Shown: positions 1 to 11,349 of the stretch, piece by piece
How positions within the stretch are numbered: position 1 is the first letter of the stretch
Layout: each line of letters starts with the position of its first letter
Assembly (NCBI RefSeq): GCF_032854445.1
Contig: NC_088307.1
Coordinates: 10,614,017 to 10,678,016, forward strand
DNA: 64,000 nucleotides
Source of the DNA: Liolophura sinensis
Taxonomy: Eukaryota; Mollusca; Polyplacophora; Chitonida; Chitonidae
Reading direction: 5' to 3'
The notes under the pieces: generated by a model
Databases searched by the model: none
Seen by the model: only the letters and a program-made list of their open reading frames with translations
Told to the model about the DNA's origin: nothing
Made by a program: the position numbers and the translations under genes

Positions 1-262
1 ACTCATAGCAAAGCCCACCAAATCCACTCATGACATTCTCTCGTACTCGGGACCAACCTGGACGAAACCTGTCGGTGTGAGGCAAGACGTGAAGGGTAAT
101 CGATTGAATCGGAACTCGTTGATGATAGGAACTGATTATGTCGTTCAGAAGTTGAAGCGGAGCGGTTTGAAGCCTATTTTCGGCGTTTTCAACACAGAGA
201 TTTTCCTTAACATACTTGAAACATTCGTCTTGCGACAACAACGGCTCCGAGTTTGATTCCAT
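1..262 (-). CDS. Arylamine N-acetyltransferase-like protein, N-terminal part (runs off window)
   Basis: The minus strand is open from an ATG at 262-260 to the window edge, giving 87 codons and starting MESNSEPLLSQDECFKYVKE. Residues 38-58 (LQLLNDIISSYHQRVPIQSI) resemble the NAT N-terminal helical region, in which a helix is followed by 'A/V-P-F/I-x-N/S-x-S/T'. Residues 79-87 (SGFGGLCYE) match the NAT active-site loop (RGGxCxE); Cys85 would be the acyl-accepting cysteine of the Cys-His-Asp triad. NATs move an acetyl group from acetyl-CoA to arylamines or related acceptors in the cytosol. The usual loop Arg/Gly is Phe here (GFGG), which may mark an invertebrate NAT-like paralogue rather than a classic NAT. 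The His and Asp of the triad lie outside the window, so activity cannot be judged. I chose this ATG because it is the first in the open frame. Confidence 0.72.
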   Translation of the reverse strand, partial: MESNSEPLLSQDECFKYVKENLCVENAENRLQTAPLQLLNDIISSYHQRVPIQSITLHVLPHTDRFRPGWSRVRENVMSGFGGLCYE

Positions 263-2500
263 CGAGACAGTCTCTTAAACTGGAACGAAAGAGTTAAGAT
301 AAAGATCATTTACTCTGATTATTTATTAGTCTGTTTGACTCCTGTCATTTTAAGGCCGTACTCATTTATTTCGCGTTAAACCCCAAGCACTCACTCACTG
401 ATTTATTTCTCTAAGCTGCTCATGGTGGCACAGAGATGATAACCGCTCGTGTGACCGTGCAGTGTCCGTATTCATAAACAGTTTTAAGTTTTAAGAATTA
501 ATACTTCAATAATATTGAAATCATTCCCCTCAAATAAAATACGTAAATATGTGCTTATAAAATCCTTACCACAATACTTACAGAAGAAAATTCTTATAAA
601 TTAAGTGCGTGTTCTTTGCTAACAGCAGGGCTTTTCAGAAACAAAGATACATTTGGTACAACGAGTTGTCACGTGAGCTTCATTATATTCGTCCTTATAC
701 CCTTGCTTAAAAGTTAAGTGTTTTTATTATAATAAAAATTGAAAAAATAACAGTATTAAAGTTTTTCCTCAAATCTTTACGGGCCCAGTTATGTGAAATA
801 CGTGCCCAGTTATGTGGAATACGGGCCCAGTTGTCTTCCACCAATATGGTGTACACAGCTGTAGGCCTACGTTACATTTGGGGAAGTGAGAGAGACTTTA
901 GTTTAGGCTACTTGTGCCAGTTGTTCAAAACTGTGATTAACCGTAATGATGTTATACAGTGTCACCAGTTCCCTTCCCCACCCTCCCCCCCACCCAAAAA
1001 GCCATATTAATTTGGTTATCTGACTTCGATTCCCAGGGCAAACATACCACGGCCACAATTGTAACATGTGTCCTGTTTAGAATGGGACTTGAATAGGCAT
1101 GGTTTTATGTATATAGGCCTATGTATGTAGGCCTGTGTAGGGGTTATATCTGCATGTAGACCTATGTATGTATGTATGTATGTATGTATGCAAGTAAGTA
1201 CGTACGTGTATATGTATGCTTGCATGGGGCACCGGTAATCGTACTCTGCAATTTTTAAGTCTTATGAAGACGAAGAATCACGTGGTGTGTGTACATATAC
1301 TGTGTCTTCTTGTGACAGACCATGCCGCCTAAATGCTACCGCTACTGAAGTATCATGCCGAAGACATCAGACATGACACTCCACCCAGTCACTCTATAGG
1401 CAGGCCTACTGACACCGGGCCAACCAGTATTGTTTCCTAGCTCTAACGTCTCAGTACAAGGCACCAAGCGGGGCTGCAACAAGTACCATGTGTCTTTATC
1501 CCTGGTCTCCCTACTTCGAGGCGAGCGCTCTAGGAATAGGTCATCGAAACGGGCTCCGACACGGATGGACAGTTACCGTTGCAACAACAACGGCAGTGGC
1601 CGATATCATATAAGTAATAGAAACGCACCTTGGCTTCTTTAAGTGAATAAGCAGCGGCTTTGTGAAAACACCAGCATTCCTGGCTATCCGGATGTCTGGG
1701 AACTGGTTACTTTAAGCGGCTAATTGTACTTACAACGCATTCACGATGTGCTCTGTCTAGAAGTTACCTTTAGTCAAGCAAGTGCAAAGGGAAATAAGCC
1801 ACATACCATCGTCTCTGACATGGATTATCTCCCTTTATCTCGATTTAAAGGGCAAGTAAAATATTACGGGACAAATTACCTGTCAGTTCGATCTTGCTGT
1901 GAAGTGTAAAACGAGGGGATAAAACGTTTTCTTTTGCGTTGTGTCCATACCTCCACTTCCAAACTCACACGCCCAAGAACTTTTGTCATTCACTGTATTG
2001 GCTGATATACTTAAATATATAGCTTAAAGGAGAAGACCGCACTTATAAGATTGAGCACCATTAGAGAGGTCTCTAAACAATTTGTTTTTGTTTTTAATTG
2101 CTTTTTTATCATTTAATGAAATTCAAGCAAATGTTCAAAGTGTGAAGTGGCATTTTATGTAGGCGATACTGACAGCGTTACATCAGTTTTTCGCTTACAG
2201 GCGAATGTTTTGGGAACCGTATTGCAGAAATTTTTTCTATAATCGATCGATGATTTCCGCAGTTTATCGTTCGTTGAAGGCGTCTTTGTCTTCTATCAAT
2301 GTGGTGTGCATAATGTACATCACATGTGGGGAAATTTGTCAGCAAAATTCCCCCCCCTCCCCAGGGGAACTAAATGCCACACTATGAGTGAAACATTCTT
2401 GAGTACGGCATCAAACACCAATGAAATAAATTTAAATGAATTGATCTTTTAAATGTTAAGGTTATATTTAGGTGATCTAATTTAGACATTACCACTCGAG
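263..2500. other. Intergenic, no gene recognised
   Basis: I see no supported gene. Small items are a SINE 3'-tail fragment at about 346-412 (CGTTAAACCCCAAGCACTCA), three direct 24-bp copies beginning GGGCCCAGTTATGTG at 780-834, and a (TATG)n microsatellite at about 1150-1215. The short open frames here have no splice sites or family resemblance. Confidence 0.5.
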
Positions 2501-2639
2501 TTTTGAACAGATTTTATAGCATGTCTTGGCGTTGCAGCCTCATAACATCTTTTATCATATACCCACCTGATACAGAGCCCCCTGATATAGATGTACGTCG
2601 TCATTTTTTTTGTGTCGTCTGCTTCGTGATTTTTGGCGT

Positions 2640-3303
2640 CAAATTACATTCCGCAACGATGATAGCCGTCGATGTCAAACTATATGACTGTCTGGCAGAG
2701 GCGTACAAAGTCTACAAGGACCACAGGCCACCGAAAATGTGAACAGCCGACAATCCATTTTACCTCGGCATCAATTACAAAAGAAAAGCTTGCAGTAATG
2801 TATGGTACAAATGCCAACCAATGGGAGAGCACACCCTAAAATCAATTATGAAAACCATGGCAAAACGATCGAACTTACCTGGCCGTTTTACAAACCACAG
2901 TGCCCGCAAAACAACATGTAACCGTCTCCTTCATGCTGGCGTAGCTCCCACGGCTATTATGCAACTCACTGGCCACAAAAATGTTGCGAGTATAAATAAT
3001 TACGCTGTTTTTTTTTCTCATGGTATGCAGGAAAAGATGAGCCACATCATTTCAAATGCACCAGTCACACAGCCTTCCGCTGCGAGCGCAACTCTTCCTC
3101 CCCAACCTGGTACATCCACAGAAATTGATGCAGCTGTCCCATCATCTTCTACAGTACAGAATGATCTGTTTGTTTTACAGAATTTCACACACAATGTAAA
3201 CCATGCCACTAGAACATGTACAACTGCCAGTATTTTCCAGGGTGCATCCTTCTCAAATTGCACTTTCCACCTCAATTTCTGCCACGGATCAGCTGCTCAC
3301 TAA
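2640..3303 (+). pseudogene. Crypton-type tyrosine recombinase remnant, C-terminal half
   Basis: The frame from about 2640 reads through KVYKDHRPPKM, stops at TGA (2740-2742), and continues in the same frame as TADNPFYLGINY and then MGEHTLKSIMKTMAKRSNLP. The tyrosine-recombinase catalytic signature follows: NHSARKT (the HxxR motif), LTGHKN (H) and NNYA (the nucleophilic Tyr). The tail ends in a Ser/Pro/Thr-rich stretch and SFSNCTFHLNF, a C-terminal pattern I associate with animal Crypton and DUF3504/ZMYM-type recombinases. These enzymes cut and rejoin DNA through a Tyr-DNA bond. The N-terminal core domain with the first catalytic Arg is not seen. With the internal stop and the missing 5' part this is a dead copy, though the catalytic C-terminus is still open over 160 codons. 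A host gene domesticated from a Crypton is a less likely alternative. Confidence 0.7.
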
Positions 3304-4089
3304 CTTTGTTGACAAACTCTTTCAAGAACTCACAGAGACTTCAGCAAATTTAAAGAACTTTCAGTCATCCACATGCAATTAAATCACTTCTTCACTTCTA
3401 AAATTGGTGGTTGACCTGATTTTTTTAGCTCACTTTACAGCTGCTATACTCAATTTCAGAATGTCACTTGTTAAGTTTGAGATGATGTTTACATAAACGT
3501 TACAGTTCTTGCATTCAGATAGCATCTGTGTTTTGAAAAGCCAGCTATACTTACTTGATGCTGCATAAATAATATTTCCACGCTTTTTCAAGTCTTTGTT
3601 TAATTTTATTTTATGTTTTTATTTATTTATTTATTTTTTAAACCACTGTTTGTATCTTCTGCGAGTGGTCAACTATTTTGAAATATGCTATATTTAGGAC
3701 GAAATCCATGTGCGCGTAATAGTTTGTGAACGTCATGAAGGCCTGTGCACTGCCAGACACTATACGCTAAGCAAAGTAGTCAAAGTAAGCAAAGAAATAT
3801 CTGGATTTTATGTCCCCAAAGTATTGTCAATAGAAGGTATATGATAAATAGATTATCAGCCCTGCGGGATCGGTCGATACGGCGACGCAAACGCAGATAA
3901 CTTCAGCAGATACGACGATGCAGATCAGCACAGTGTGATGATAATCTCTATTTAAATGTACTATAAACCATTGTTCTGAAGTAATGAATGCGCCATAATG
4001 AAGAACTATTCATTCACTTGAAATGGTTTATACTGTTGGAGGAAGCCATGCAAAGCCCATACTCAGAGAAGTATGACTAAACGGGTTAT
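3304..4089. other. Flank of recombinase remnant, no gene
   Basis: AT-rich sequence with a short TTTA run near 3610-3640. It is probably the 3' part of the Crypton-like element, but no terminal motif can be recognised. Confidence 0.4.
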
Positions 4090-4960
4090 CACACTTTACA
4101 TTGGAAGGCTTCTTCTTTTGTGTGAGTTGTGATATGTGAAGCTAGATTTGTCTTGTGACTTCATCTGTTATCACACTTTACATTGGAACGCTTCTTCTTT
4201 TTGTGTGTGTTTTCATGTGTTTAGCTAGATTTGTCTTGTGACTTCATCTGTTGTCACACTTTACATTGGAACGCTTCTTCTTTTTGTGTGTGTTCTCATG
4301 TGTTTAGCTAGATTTGTCTTGTGACTACATCTGTTATCACACTTTACATTAAAACGCATCTTCTTTTTGTGTGTGTTTTCATGTGTTTAGCTAGATTTGT
4401 CTTGTGACTTCATCTGTTGTCACACTTTACATTGGAACGCTTCTTCTTTTTGTGTGTGTTCTCATGTGTTTAGCTAGATTTGTCTTGTGACTTCATCTGT
4501 TATCACACTTTACATTGGAACGCTTCTTCTTTTTGTGTGTGTTTTCATGTGTTTAGCTAGATTTGTCTTGTGACTACATCTGTTATCACACTTTACATTA
4601 AAACGCATCTTTTTTTGTGTGTGTTTTCATGTGTTTAGCTAGATTTGTCTTGTGACTACATCTGTTATCACACTTTACATCGAAAAGTTTCTCCTTTTTG
4701 TGTGAGTTCCGATGTGTGTGGATAGACTGGCCTTCGCACTACATCTGTTATCACACTTTACATTGGAAAGCTTTTCCTTTTGTGTGAGTTCTGTGGTGTG
4801 TAGCTAAATTTGTCTTCAGAATGTATCTTTTGTCACACTTTGTACATCTGAAGGGTTTCTCACCAGTGTGAGTTTTGATATGGAGGGTCAGATAACTCCT
4901 CTGAATACACCTATAATCACACCAGGTATATCTGAGTGCTTTCTCACAAGTGTTAGTTAA
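4090..4960 (-). repeat. 83-bp satellite derived from a C2H2 zinc-finger array
   Basis: Eleven units begin (CACACTTTACATTGG and variants) at 4090, 4172, 4255, 4338, 4421, 4504, 4587, 4669, 4752, 4834 and 4918, so the period is 82-84 bp. Read on the minus strand from 4960, the right-most units encode zinc fingers: SYLTLHIKTHTGEKP, then FRCTKCDKRYILKTNLATHH followed by RTHTKG, a canonical C-x2-C-x12-H-x3-H finger with linker. Each later unit still reads KTNLAKHMKTHTK but is one base short of 84 (28 codons), which puts stops in frame (FQCKV then TGA TAA). The array therefore looks like the 3' end of a zinc-finger gene that lost one base per repeat and then expanded as non-coding satellite. Confidence 0.75.
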
Positions 4961-4962
4961 AA

Positions 4963-5050
4963 TGGCTCTTGTTGCTTCCTCGCTTGGGGCTCAGCACTGA
5001 GAGGTTAGAACCAGGAAACGTGATTAGTTGGCCCGGTGTCAGTACGGAAT
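4963..5050 (+). repeat. SINE family F2 fragment
   Basis: Core of the F2 SINE (CTTGGGGCTCAGCACTGAGA, then GAAACGTGATTAGTTGG) without a tRNA head or tail. It lies directly beside the zinc-finger-derived satellite. Confidence 0.55.
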
Positions 5051-5213
5051 TTGCTTTAATACTTTAACAATTGACAATCTGCAGTGTGAAAACTTCTTTT
5101 TGTCATGTGTCACAAAATCTAAATGTCGTTTGACCATGTGTCTGCGTTTCACACCATTGTGGTTTACTTCGAGCTGTGTCTCTATAAAATTGTATGTTGC
5201 TGTTAGTTCTAAT

Positions 5214-5388
5214 CCACTCTATGCTGTCTTCCTCTCCGGCTGTACGTGGAAGGTCTACCAGCAACCTGAGGATAGTCTTGGGTTTCCCCCGGGCTCTGTC
5301 CGTTTCCTCCCACAATAATGCTGGCCGCCGTCGTAAAAATGAAATTTTCTTGAGTACGGAGTAAAACACCTATGAAATAAATAAATGA
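5214..5388 (+). repeat. SINE family F1, 5'-truncated
   Basis: Has the F1 body (CTTCCTCTCCGGC, GGGTTTCCCCCGGGCTCTG) and the 3' tail (TTCTTGAGTACGG...AATAAATAAATGA). The tRNA-like head is missing. Confidence 0.75.
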
Positions 5389-5671
5389 AAAAATCTGCCC
5401 CGGAACTTAGTTTACTTCAGATAGTGTGCCCATTGACATTGTGTACCGTTTCTACATGTAAAGGCCTAGTCTGTTTTTGGAATGGCTCACACTGTGTGTC
5501 TGTATAGTTGCCTGTCTGTCTGCTTTTCCAAACCTCCTATATTCTATTCCGCGGTGTATTTTAATACCGCTTTGAATGCTTACACGAAATCTTACGCATT
5601 GTTTGCTGTGGATGTCTACTTTGTCTTACTGAACAAGCTGAATATCACGTCATGTTTCCATGTACACGCAG

Positions 5672-5888
5672 TACCCCAGGAGCCTCTCACCAATGCGTTC
5701 ATTGAGAGTTCAAGTCCAGCTCATGCTGGCTTCCTCTCTGGCCGTAAGTGGGATGGTCTGTCAGCAACGTGCGGATGGTCGTGGGTTTCCCTCGTGCTCT
5801 GCCTGGTTTCCTCCCACCATAATGATGGCCGCCGTCGAATAACTGAAATATTCCTGAGTACGGCGTAAAACACCAATCAAATCAAATC
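5672..5888 (+). repeat. SINE family F1
   Basis: Runs from CCCCAGGAGCCTCTCACCAA to CACCAATCAAATCAAATCAA. It lacks only the tRNA-like head and abuts the left arm of the inverted-repeat element. Confidence 0.8.
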
Positions 5889-5892
5889 AAAA

Positions 5893-6735
5893 TTTAGCCA
5901 GCTGTCTGTATTCAGCTGTCTGTAAAATCAGTTATACTCGCAGTGACACGTAACAACACAATCTCTACACATCGATATGTATATATCGATATGTGGGAAG
6001 TTCATATTCTTGCAAAGAAAATGAAGTTAGAACACTTTCTTAAATTTATAATGTTAAACTCCATAAGCTTTGTTTCGACACCAAGCAGTCCTTGCCTGGC
6101 ATAATTATACAGATACCAGTGGCATGCTTGATATTGGGCAGAGTTCAATATGTTTTGACAAAGGACGACACCAGTTATCTAAAGTGCTATATTTATTTAT
6201 TTGATTGGTGTTTTTACGCTGTACTCAAGAATACTTCAGCTATACGACAGCGGCCAGTATTATGGTGGGAGGGAATCGGGCAGAGCGCGGGGGGCTCATG
6301 GGTTGCGCTAGCGACCGCTAGACGCTGCGCTAGCTCGCTAACCAACTGGGCGACAGTTGCATGTTATGAAATTCTGTTATAAAACCGAAAACAATGGAGT
6401 ATATTCACTGAGGCAGGAGTGTAGCTGTGTCATTATGAGTTCTAAATGCATGTTGGTGCAGCTATTGTAAAACAAATTACTGTCCTCGCCCATTGCTCTG
6501 CATGTTACTTATTTCTGAATTAGTATGACGTAACCCGAGACAATGAGATCTTGGTGTTGAAACCAGGCTTATGAAGTTAACATAATGCATTACAAAAAGT
6601 ATTATAACTGCATTTTTGTTGTGTTTTTGTGTGTGGCTTGTGTAGTAACGTGTCACTGAAGAAAGGCAATTTTCGTAGAGAGTGATTTTATAGACAGCTG
6701 AATAAAAGCGACTGGCTAAAAAGAGACTACAATAG
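5893..6735. mobile_element. Fold-back (long terminal inverted repeat) element
   Basis: The left arm (about 5893-6105), reverse-complemented, matches the right arm (about 6525-6735). Shared blocks are CTTATGGAGTTTAACATTAT or close variants, TTACGTGTCACTG, GATTTTACAGACAGCTGAAT and CTGGCTAAA. The arms are about 200 bp with indels; the loop is about 420 bp and holds a minus-strand F1 SINE. No transposase is visible, so this is a non-autonomous element. A single arm recurs at 50925-51135. Exact ends and a target duplication could not be fixed, because the left end abuts a SINE. Confidence 0.6.
6189..6300 (-). repeat. SINE family F1, truncated, inside the fold-back element
   Basis: Reverse F1 tail and body (TTTATTTATTTGATTGGTGT, then TATGGTGGGAGGGAATCGGG) inserted in the loop, so it is younger than the element. 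Confidence 0.7.
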
Positions 6736-6739
6736 AATA

Positions 6740-7700
6740 AATTTTTTTCCTCCACCTCTACGAAAATGTTGGATTTGACGTCATTAAAGATTTTATTTTT
6801 ATGAGGGTATTGACCTCGATTTTTTGGTATGCAATTGCCCTAAACTGAGGTCACATCAAATGGGCCAACATGACCTACATAGAGCAAGAGTGAGGTCCAT
6901 ATCCACTTGTGTTTTAGCCTGGATTAACCGGATACTTATCACGTCCATTGAAATAAGCATTCCATAAAGTGATCTGTTTACACGAATATCTTGGTACCAC
7001 AAATGTAGCAATGTTCTTGGTGTATTCTTACATAAATTCCATAACGCCCTGTACTGTTTGTGAGTCTTTATGTTTTTAACGCTGACAAGTGTCGAATGGA
7101 ACAAAGAAACAGAGACATAAAATGTCAGCTCATTGCACAAACGGGGGGTGGGGGGTGGTGTACTGGGAGTGATGAGGATCGTTCTCCATTTGTTAGAGGG
7201 ATTCCCCACGGCATGCGACCAACTCGTCACACGCACGTGTGTGTGTATCACAATCAAATGGGAGTTTAACCTACTCACATAACCTCTAATGCTCTGAATG
7301 AGCTATATGTTGCCATTACGACGCGCACCTCCCGGACGTTTTACTGGTATAGGTACAACTATAAATGGCATATAATACTGTCCTGGAACACTTTAGGTTC
7401 CATTCATCTATTTCATATCCAATTAAATGCCATCTGAATCCAAATACAGTAACATACAAAACATGTATTTCTTTCTGCCCCTTGCATAGCATTTCAGCTC
7501 TGTTTTGTTGCTGGTCTTTGGTGTGCACCCTAATGTGTAGTCAACCTTATCCCAAACAGCCTTTGAATACCTAAATTGCAAGTTCGCTACCTATTTCCGG
7601 TGTCTGCCTTTATAAATGGCGCATACCGATGAAATTCACATCATTAAGTGATTTACGGTAAACGATTGCTGATCAAGGTAGCATTTAGAAGAACCATGTG
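6740..7700. other. Intergenic, nothing recognised
   Basis: No domain, splice-flanked exon or repeat was recognised in this stretch. Confidence 0.45.
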
Positions 7701-7707
7701 CATGGCA

Positions 7708-7965
7708 CTGGCTGTTAGAGGTTAGAGCAAGGAAACGTGACTGGTTGGTCTGGTGTCAGTGTAATTGGGTGGGGTGTAATTGGGTGGGGTGTCATGTCTG
7801 AAGTGATGACACTTCAGAGGCGGCAGCACTTTGGCAACATGGACTCGCCCTGCCTCATGAGGACACAGTATATATATACACACACCTAATGATTCCTCGT
7901 CGTCATATGACTGAAAAATTGTCAAGTACGATGTTAAACCCCAAGCATGCAAACGTTCATTCAAT
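7708..7965 (+). repeat. SINE family F2, 5'-truncated
   Basis: Carries the F2 body (GGTTAGAGCAAGGAAACGTG, CATGGACTCGCCCTGCCTCA) and tail (CGTCGTCATATGACTGAAAA, then ACGATGTTAAACCCCAAGCA). An internal GTAATTGGGTGGG duplication is present. Confidence 0.7.
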
Positions 7966-8477
7966 CTTTCACACGGAATTGGATGTAGCTTGGTGAGTAA
8001 CCAATGCGGTGGATTTGAATTCAAGTTCAGTTTAAGCCGGTCAGCTCTCCGATCGCATGTACGTGTGAAGGTCTGCCTCCAGTCATTATAATGATGGCCG
8101 CCGGGTTAAACAGTATTATTTATTGTGAATGAAATTTTAATCATGACATTAACTCTGTTCGTTTATATCATTTTATTATGGCTACTGAGTTTTTCTATGG
8201 ACTGCAGTAAGCATTTAAAGGCTACTTTTCCTTGTTTTGAAATCCCCAGTCTTTCTGCATACATTGCTTGTGGCTGCCGTGTTGAATGGAGCAGTTCTCA
8301 CCTCAGTGATTCGACGTGTGTCCTCCGTGATTGACCCTCGCGCTGAGAGTAAGGTGGCCTACGGGTATGAGGGAAGCAGCGAAGAGAAGCCAATGTTATT
8401 GTCACATGATGAACGTTACTCACGTCAGCAGAGATTAATAGACTCTTTTCAAAAAAAATCAGCCGTGCGTGTATTTG

Positions 8478-8680
8478 CTTATTTATTTGATTTGTATTTT
8501 ACGACATACTCAAGAATATTTCACTTATACGACGGCTGCCAGCGTTATGGTGGGAAAAACCGGGTAGAAACTGGGGGAAAACCCACGACTATCCACAGGC
8601 TGCTGGCAGACCTTCCCATGTACGGCCGGAAAGGAATTCAACATGAGCTGAAAGTGAACTCACCGCGACCACATTTACTG
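8478..8680 (-). repeat. SINE family F1
   Basis: Reverse copy reaching the CCACATTT region of the body. It interrupts an open frame that starts upstream at 8237. Confidence 0.8.
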
Positions 8681-8689
8681 GCCGTGCCT

Positions 8690-10490
8690 ATAAGATGCAT
8701 TAAATTTTAGTTTATTAGACAAATGTTGAACACATCTTCCACGTCAGCATTGCCCAATTTGCATGTGCAATGTGTATAGAGATTCCTTCCTGTATGGTTA
8801 CAATATACAGTATGTCACAAACTATTTCATAGGCACTAAACCTTTCTGAGGAATGTAGGTTTTGGTTTATTTATTTACTACCTATAAAATTGCATGCGAT
8901 ACGTTTTTAGATATGGTTAGAGGAAACCGTAATGTCCAGTATAAACCACCGATCTATGGCAAATTACTCTGGAAATGTCCCCATGTGCTACGCAGAGACA
9001 TGTACACCATATTGGAGGAGTACAAATGGTTTTTAACTACTGCAACATATGAACGTCGTCCAGAGCTTATTGTCAAAAAGGCCAGTGACAGCGAGGGAAT
9101 CTGAAAATTTCCTGTCCCATCAGGATTTGGACCCTCACTTCTTTTATTCCAGCGTTGTAAAAGCAAGGCATTTCCAATCATCAGGCCACAGCCCCTCTCC
9201 CCCCCCCCCCCTGTGGGTTTTGAGTACTGACACTAAGCACTTTTGGAGAACACATGGATGAAAATTTTCTGTACAAACCCATTATGTGGAAGGCACTTGC
9301 CCTTTATGAGACAGGAACCGTTTTGCTGTAATTAAGCCCTTTCGGTGTTGTGAAGTGTGATGTAGAAAGGCAAGATAGTTACCCGGGGGTTACTAGAGAA
9401 GATGTTCACATTTCCCCTACGCCAAGATCAACTGTCTTGCAGGCAGGTGACGTTGAAAAAAATTAAGGCGTCATCATTGTCTAATTTGCAAGGACATTTT
9501 TGCGATACTGGACACTGGTACATTTGGCAATACACGAAGCAAATATGACGTCAATCAGAGGAGCGGGTGCGGGGTAGGACAGACATGCATCAAACAGAGA
9601 CTCTGCCCCTTTAGAATTCTGCTCTCTCGATGTTTGTGAGGCCTTGGTGAAGATAAGAGGCTAAGTCTAAGTGCGAATGCAGTAAATTACTTATCCCAAT
9701 AAATTCTAGGCGTTGTGTGCTAACGATACAACGTCTAAATCATTAGGCTATTGATTAGTCTGATTATATGTGTACATGCATAATTTTTAGAAGCCTCAAC
9801 GTTTTATTGATACCCTCTCTCTTGCCTGATAACCCTTGGCTTTTCCAGAAGACCTACTGCATACAAATAAACTGTTGCCTTCAGGGTGAAAATTTAACTT
9901 GAGACACAGTAATTAATTTAAGATTTAAAGTTTTTTTCCAAAGAGTCAGCCACTCATAATAAGAGTATCCATATATACGAGATTTGACAAATTTGTGCTT
10001 GACTGTAGTTTTATTCCAACACTTTCACTATTTCCGATACGTATACATGTAATTGCTCTGTAAGACAGTGCTATAGGCTAAAACATACATCCGCAGCATT
10101 CACCATTTTCTATATATTAAGTGTTTTATGGAATGTAACCAGTAGGCCAACAGTGAAATCCTGATCTGCATTTAATACACGCATGTGTTCATAACTATTT
10201 CCATTTTTTTTCACAAATATTCCTTCTTAATTAAGAAAACACATTTTCCTTGTGAAAAGTAAAACAACATAGTCTATAATTATTAAAATTCCAAAGTTTA
10301 GAGAATTTCCCTTTAGTCTAACATCGTCATGGTTGAAATATTTTTCCGAAATAATTAAGATAATATCAAAAATTATGAATTTATTCATCTACTGATCCTT
10401 CATGAATTCTTTTTCTTCTGTGATGGTAGACATTTTCCGTTTATAACTAAAATGTACTTAGTATTTCAGTAACACTTCAGCTTCATAAAT
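8690..10490. other. Intergenic, nothing recognised
   Basis: AT-rich, with a poly-C tract near 9199-9211. The short open frames have no recognisable product. Confidence 0.45.
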
Positions 10491-10493
10491 ACA

Positions 10494-10758
10494 TGGGGCG
10501 CCTCTTTGGCTCAGTCGGTTAGAGCGCTAGCGCAGCGTAATGACCCAGGAGTCTCTCACCAATGCGGTCGCTGTGAGCTCAAGTCCAGCTCATGCTGGCT
10601 TCCTCTCCGGCCGTACGTGGGAAGGTCTGCCAGCATGGTCGTGGGTTTCCCCTGGGCGCCGCCCGGTTTCCTCCTACCATAATGCTGGCCGCCCTCGTAT
10701 AAGTGAAATATTCTTGAGTGCGGCGTAAAACACTAATGAAATAAATAAATAAATAAAT
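10494..10758 (+). repeat. SINE family F1, near full length
   Basis: Starts with the tRNA-like head (A box TTGGCTCAGTCGGTTAGAGC; B box AGCTCAAGTCC) and ends in AATAAATAAATAAATAAAT. A pol III-type promoter is expected from these boxes. Confidence 0.85.
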
Positions 10759-10759
10759 C

Positions 10760-11268
10760 ATAAATACAAACTGAAAACATTTCAATCCTTTGTGATATTC
10801 AATAACCTCTCTGATCTGCAACATTGAAATTTCTGTGATTTTTCTACATTTTAAACTTTTTGACCTGACATAATGGTCTGCTGATCAAATGTAATAATTT
10901 TACAGTACAATCAAACAGCATAAAGTACATTTGTTAGACGGTTGTATGCAATATCTAGGTCCATCTTTTTCTTAGTTTTGTTGTATTTCTAAATTTGATG
11001 ACCCGCGTGTAATCTATTATCTTTCTGATTTAAGGGTAATTGCCTGGTGTGTTTATCCAAAATGACGATAAAAATGTCTTTTTTACGGAAGAAGATGACT
11101 GATGTCTGACATTTATTTTTTGTCGGTGATGAACAAAAACATTTTATTTATTGTTGTTGTTGGCCTACCTACACCGCTTAAACTGTGACCGACTCACTCC
11201 AAGTGGTCAAACAATAAGTAAATGAATAAATCACGCGCCCTATGCTGCACTGAAATATCACTACCAAA

Positions 11269-11349
<81 letters not shown>

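Noticed and set aside
8237..8477. Open frame with a hydrophobic start (VFLHTLLVAAVLNGAVLTSVI) resembling a signal peptide, with an AG acceptor just before it and a GTAAGG donor string inside
   Set aside because: It starts with TTG, has no ATG in a usable place, runs into a SINE, and resembles no family. Not enough to call an exon.
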